DNA from: Solobacterium sp.
Lineage (GTDB): Bacteria > Bacillota_I > Bacilli_A > Erysipelotrichales > Erysipelotrichaceae
Length of the DNA stretch: 8,650 bases
Assembly: GCA_016280695.1 (NCBI GenBank)
Contig: JAEEHG010000202.1
Span: forward strand, 1 to 8,650
Reading direction: 5' to 3'
Notes under the pieces: model-generated
Seen by the model: only the letters and a program-made list of their open reading frames with translations
Database searches by the model: none
Told to the model about the DNA's origin: nothing
Translations under genes and position numbers: made by a program
Shown: positions 6,144 through 8,650 of the stretch, one piece after another
Layout: each line of letters starts with the position of its first letter
Numbering within the stretch: the first letter of the stretch is position 1

Positions 6144-8309
6144 ATGTATATTGTCAATCTATGGATCGAGCACCCCGTCCGGGGTCTGGATCAGACATTC
6201 AGCTATCTGTATGAAAGGGAACTTGCGTCCGGTCTCCGGGTGCAGGTTGATTTCAACGGGCGCAGACTGATCGGCTTTGTAGAGAGCAGTGAGCCGGCGG
6301 ACGTGGACGAGGCGGCCCTGAAACAGCGTTACGGCTATGCCCTGAAATACATTGATGACGTTCTGGATGAAGAGCCGCTGCTGACGGAAGAACTGCATGA
6401 TCTGGCCATGTGGATGGCTGATACGACCCTGTCACCGCGGATTGCCTGTTTCCAGGCGATGCTGCCGGGGAAGGTCAAACCCCAGTCCGGCCGGGAAAGC
6501 GCGGTGAAAGAAAACTGGGTCAGGATCAGTGAGACGGAAGTGTCGCTGACCCCGAAACAGCTGGAAGCGTATCTGTATGTGCGTGATCATCAGCCGCTGC
6601 GCTATGCCGAACTGCGCAAGACCTATCCCAACCAGGCCCGCCAGCTGATTGAAAAAGGCGCTGCCGTACTGGAGAGCAGGGAACGGGAAGCCGTCTCGCT
6701 GGCGCTGGAAGAAACCTCGGATTCCCTGGTTCTGAATGATGTACAGACCGCGGCCATGAAGGAAATTGAAAACAGCGAAGATCCGGTTTTCCTGCTGCAC
6801 GGCGTGACCGGGTCCGGCAAAACAGAGATCTATCTGCAGATGGCCGAAAAGGCCCTCAAAGCCGGCCGGCAGGTACTGATCCTGGTGCCGGAAATCGGCC
6901 TGACCCCGCAGATGATCGAGCGCGTCAGGAACCGCTTCGGCATGGACCTGGCGATTTACCATTCCGCTTTGAACGCGCAGGAAAAATACGAACAGTACCG
7001 CAAGGTGAAGACCGGCCGGGCCGCGATTGTCGTCGGCACTCGCAGCGCGGTTTTCCTGCCGTTCCGTGACCTCGGGCTGATCGTGCTGGATGAAGAACAC
7101 GATTCCTCCTATAAACAGGAGAATCAGCCGGCATATCACTGCCGGGATGTGGCTGTCTGGCGGGGCCGTTACCATGGCTGCAAGGTAATCCTGGGCAGCG
7201 CCACCCCGTCGCTGGAAAGCTATGCCCGCGGGATCCGCAGGGTATATCATCTCGTACACCTGCAGGAACGGGTTAACCGGACCATGCCGGAAATAGAAGT
7301 GGTGCCCCTGAAGGAAGCGCTGCAGAAGGGGGATTCGTATATTCTCACAAAGGCGCTGAAAGAGCGCATGCAGGAGGCCCTGACGCGAAGGAAACAGGTG
7401 ATCCTGCTGCTGAACCGGCGCGGCTACAGTACCCAGATGCGCTGCCGCAGCTGCCAGGAAGTCATCGTATGCCCGCACTGTGATCTCGCGATGAGTTATC
7501 ACCGTGACGAAAAGATCATGAAGTGCCATGCCTGCGGTACGGTCATGCGGCTGCCGAAATACTGCCCTTCCTGCGGCCAGGCAGCCGGGTATTCCTCTTA
7601 CGGTTTCGGTACGCAGAGGCTGGAACAGGATGTGCAGGAGTGCTTCCCGCAGGCCCGTATCCTGCGCATGGACGCCGATACAACTGCGGCCAAGAACAGC
7701 CATCAGAAGATCCTGGAACGATTCGGCCGGAAGGAAGCTGATATTCTGCTGGGCACCCAGATGATCGCCAAGGGACTGGATTATCCGGATGTCACCCTGG
7801 TCGGCATCATCAACGGGGATGAAGGCCTGAGCCGGACCGACTACCGCAGCTGTGAGACAACGTTTGACCTCCTGATGCAGGCCAGCGGCCGCAGCGGCCG
7901 TTCGGAAGATGCCGGGCGGGTGGTCCTGCAGGTCTATGACCCGGATCACTACGCGGTGCAGTGCGCCGTGCAGCAGAACTATGAGTCATTCTTTGTCAGT
8001 GAGATGCGTTTCCGCCATGCCGGACAGTATCCACCGTATACCTATATGATTTCCCTGACGGTGATCGGCCGCAGTCAGAAAGAAGCGGATGAGACTGCCG
8101 GTATCCTGAAGGCCCGCCTGCAGAATGAAGCATACAAAACAATCGGGGTGATTGCCCTGCTGAAAATACAGGATCGGTTCCGCAGCCGGATCCTGCTGAA
8201 AGGAAAGGATCTTGACATCATGCGCAGGGATGTCCGGCGGGCCCTGGAAGACCCGCAGGTCAGCCCGAAACATGTCCGCATTGATGTCAATCCGATGACA
8301 TTGGACTGA
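6144..8309 (+). CDS. priA: Primosomal protein N' (replication restart helicase PriA)
   Basis: This is a superfamily 2 3'-5' DNA helicase that recognises stalled or abandoned replication forks and starts reloading of the replicative helicase in the cytoplasm. The 721-residue product has the N-terminal 3'-end-binding region (about 1-100), a winged-helix-like segment, and Walker A GVTGSGKT (220-227). These are followed by DEEH (316-319) and GSATPS (351-356). Eight cysteines (434, 437, 443, 446, 461, 464, 474, 477) form the two-zinc domain inserted between the helicase lobes. Then come GTQMIAKGLD (537-546) and the motif VI region QASGRSGR (579-586). All catalytic motifs are intact and the length is typical. 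ATG 6144 begins where PriA proteins usually begin, but no Shine-Dalgarno precedes it. The stop abuts the rsmB start, implying cotranscription. Confidence 0.96.
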   Translation: MYIVNLWIEHPVRGLDQTFSYLYERELASGLRVQVDFNGRRLIGFVESSEPADVDEAALKQRYGYALKYIDDVLDEEPLLTEELHDLAMWMADTTLSPRIACFQAMLPGKVKPQSGRESAVKENWVRISETEVSLTPKQLEAYLYVRDHQPLRYAELRKTYPNQARQLIEKGAAVLESREREAVSLALEETSDSLVLNDVQTAAMKEIENSEDPVFLLHGVTGSGKTEIYLQMAEKALKAGRQVLILVPEIGLTPQMIERVRNRFGMDLAIYHSALNAQEKYEQYRKVKTGRAAIVVGTRSAVFLPFRDLGLIVLDEEHDSSYKQENQPAYHCRDVAVWRGRYHGCKVILGSATPSLESYARGIRRVYHLVHLQERVNRTMPEIEVVPLKEALQKGDSYILTKALKERMQEALTRRKQVILLLNRRGYSTQMRCRSCQEVIVCPHCDLAMSYHRDEKIMKCHACGTVMRLPKYCPSCGQAAGYSSYGFGTQRLEQDVQECFPQARILRMDADTTAAKNSHQKILERFGRKEADILLGTQMIAKGLDYPDVTLVGIINGDEGLSRTDYRSCETTFDLLMQASGRSGRSEDAGRVVLQVYDPDHYAVQCAVQQNYESFFVSEMRFRHAGQYPPYTYMISLTVIGRSQKEADETAGILKARLQNEAYKTIGVIALLKIQDRFRSRILLKGKDLDIMRRDVRRALEDPQVSPKHVRIDVNPMTLD

Positions 8310-8650
8310 TGAACAATCCCAGAAAAATAGCCCTGGATGCCCTGTACCGGGTCATCCATCAGAATGGTTATGCCAACCTGATCCTGCGCCGGCAGAATGA
8401 TCTGTCCCCGGCTGACCAGGCGCTTGTTTCGGCACTGGTCTACGGGACCCTGCGCAATTATCTCTGGCTGGAATACCAGTGGCGCGGCTATGCGGAAAAG
8501 AAGGTGCGGCCGCAGACGGCGGTGCTGCTGGACATGAGCGTATTCCGGATGCTGTATCTGCAGAAGATCCCGGACTATGCCGTACTCAACAAAGCCGAGG
8601 AACAGGCGGCGGAGCGGGGCCGGAGGTTTGTCAATGCCATCCTCCGCCAG
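8309..8650 (+). CDS. rsmB: 16S rRNA m5C967 methyltransferase RsmB, N-terminal part
   Basis: RsmB (Sun/Fmu) methylates cytosine 967 of 16S rRNA using S-adenosylmethionine. Only the first 114 codons are in the window, covering the NusB-like RNA-binding domain. Visible hallmarks are MNNPRKIALDALYRV at the start, DQALVSALVYGTLRN (about 42-56) and RRFVNAILRQ at the window edge, matching the conserved FVNAVLR of the family. The methyltransferase domain lies beyond position 8650. The ATG shares its A with the priA stop (TGATG, 8307-8311) and no strong ribosome site is seen, so translation probably depends on termination-reinitiation from priA. A NusB-only protein is the alternative. It is less likely because the priA-rsmB order is common in Bacillota, where def and fmt often lie between the two. 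Confidence 0.85.
   Translation, partial: MNNPRKIALDALYRVIHQNGYANLILRRQNDLSPADQALVSALVYGTLRNYLWLEYQWRGYAEKKVRPQTAVLLDMSVFRMLYLQKIPDYAVLNKAEEQAAERGRRFVNAILRQ

Noticed and set aside
5542..6270. Plus-strand open frame opposite proC and running into priA
   Set aside because: It is Ser/Arg/Met-rich antisense of proC, crosses the divergent promoter region and overlaps the priA start out of frame.
6432..7949. Minus-strand open frame (505 codons) opposite priA
   Set aside because: It is a shadow of a fully conserved priA, with no domain and no ribosome site.

Overview
The window looks like chromosomal DNA from a bacterium, probably a fairly GC-rich member of the Bacillota (Clostridia or Erysipelotrichia-like). 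The reasons are strong AGGAGG-type Shine-Dalgarno sites, a priA-rsmB neighbourhood, a lipoprotein-type solute-binding protein and CTG/CGG-rich codon use. This lineage is an inference from style, not from a diagnostic marker. I see no mobile element, CRISPR array, rRNA or tRNA.

Layout. Positions 1-201 hold the tail of an unidentified upstream unit ending in an intrinsic terminator (65-95), then a weak candidate promoter. A three-gene plus-strand operon follows. The first gene (202-3561) encodes a 1119-residue protein in which two successive extracytoplasmic Cache-like sensor modules, each bracketed by membrane helices, precede a C-terminal MscS channel. The second (3558-4622) is an NMT1/SsuA-type substrate-binding lipoprotein translationally coupled to the first by an ATGA overlap. 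The third (4659-5213) is a six-helix membrane protein resembling the Pr6Pr/FAR-17a/AIG1 group. The operon ends at a bidirectional terminator shared with the convergent proC gene (pyrroline-5-carboxylate reductase, minus strand, 5256-6056). A compact divergent promoter region (6057-6143) separates proC from priA (primosomal helicase, 6144-8309). priA is followed through a TGATG junction by the start of rsmB (16S rRNA m5C967 methyltransferase), cut by the window edge.

How they may work together. proC, priA and rsmB are ordinary housekeeping genes. The unusual part is the 202-5213 operon. A binding lipoprotein of the ABC-importer class is encoded with no permease or ATPase in view, and is instead tied to a channel carrying two extracellular receptor-like domains. 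A reasonable but untested hypothesis is that the binding protein presents a small molecule to the sensor modules, which then gate the MscS pore. That would make this a ligand-responsive rather than purely tension-gated channel.
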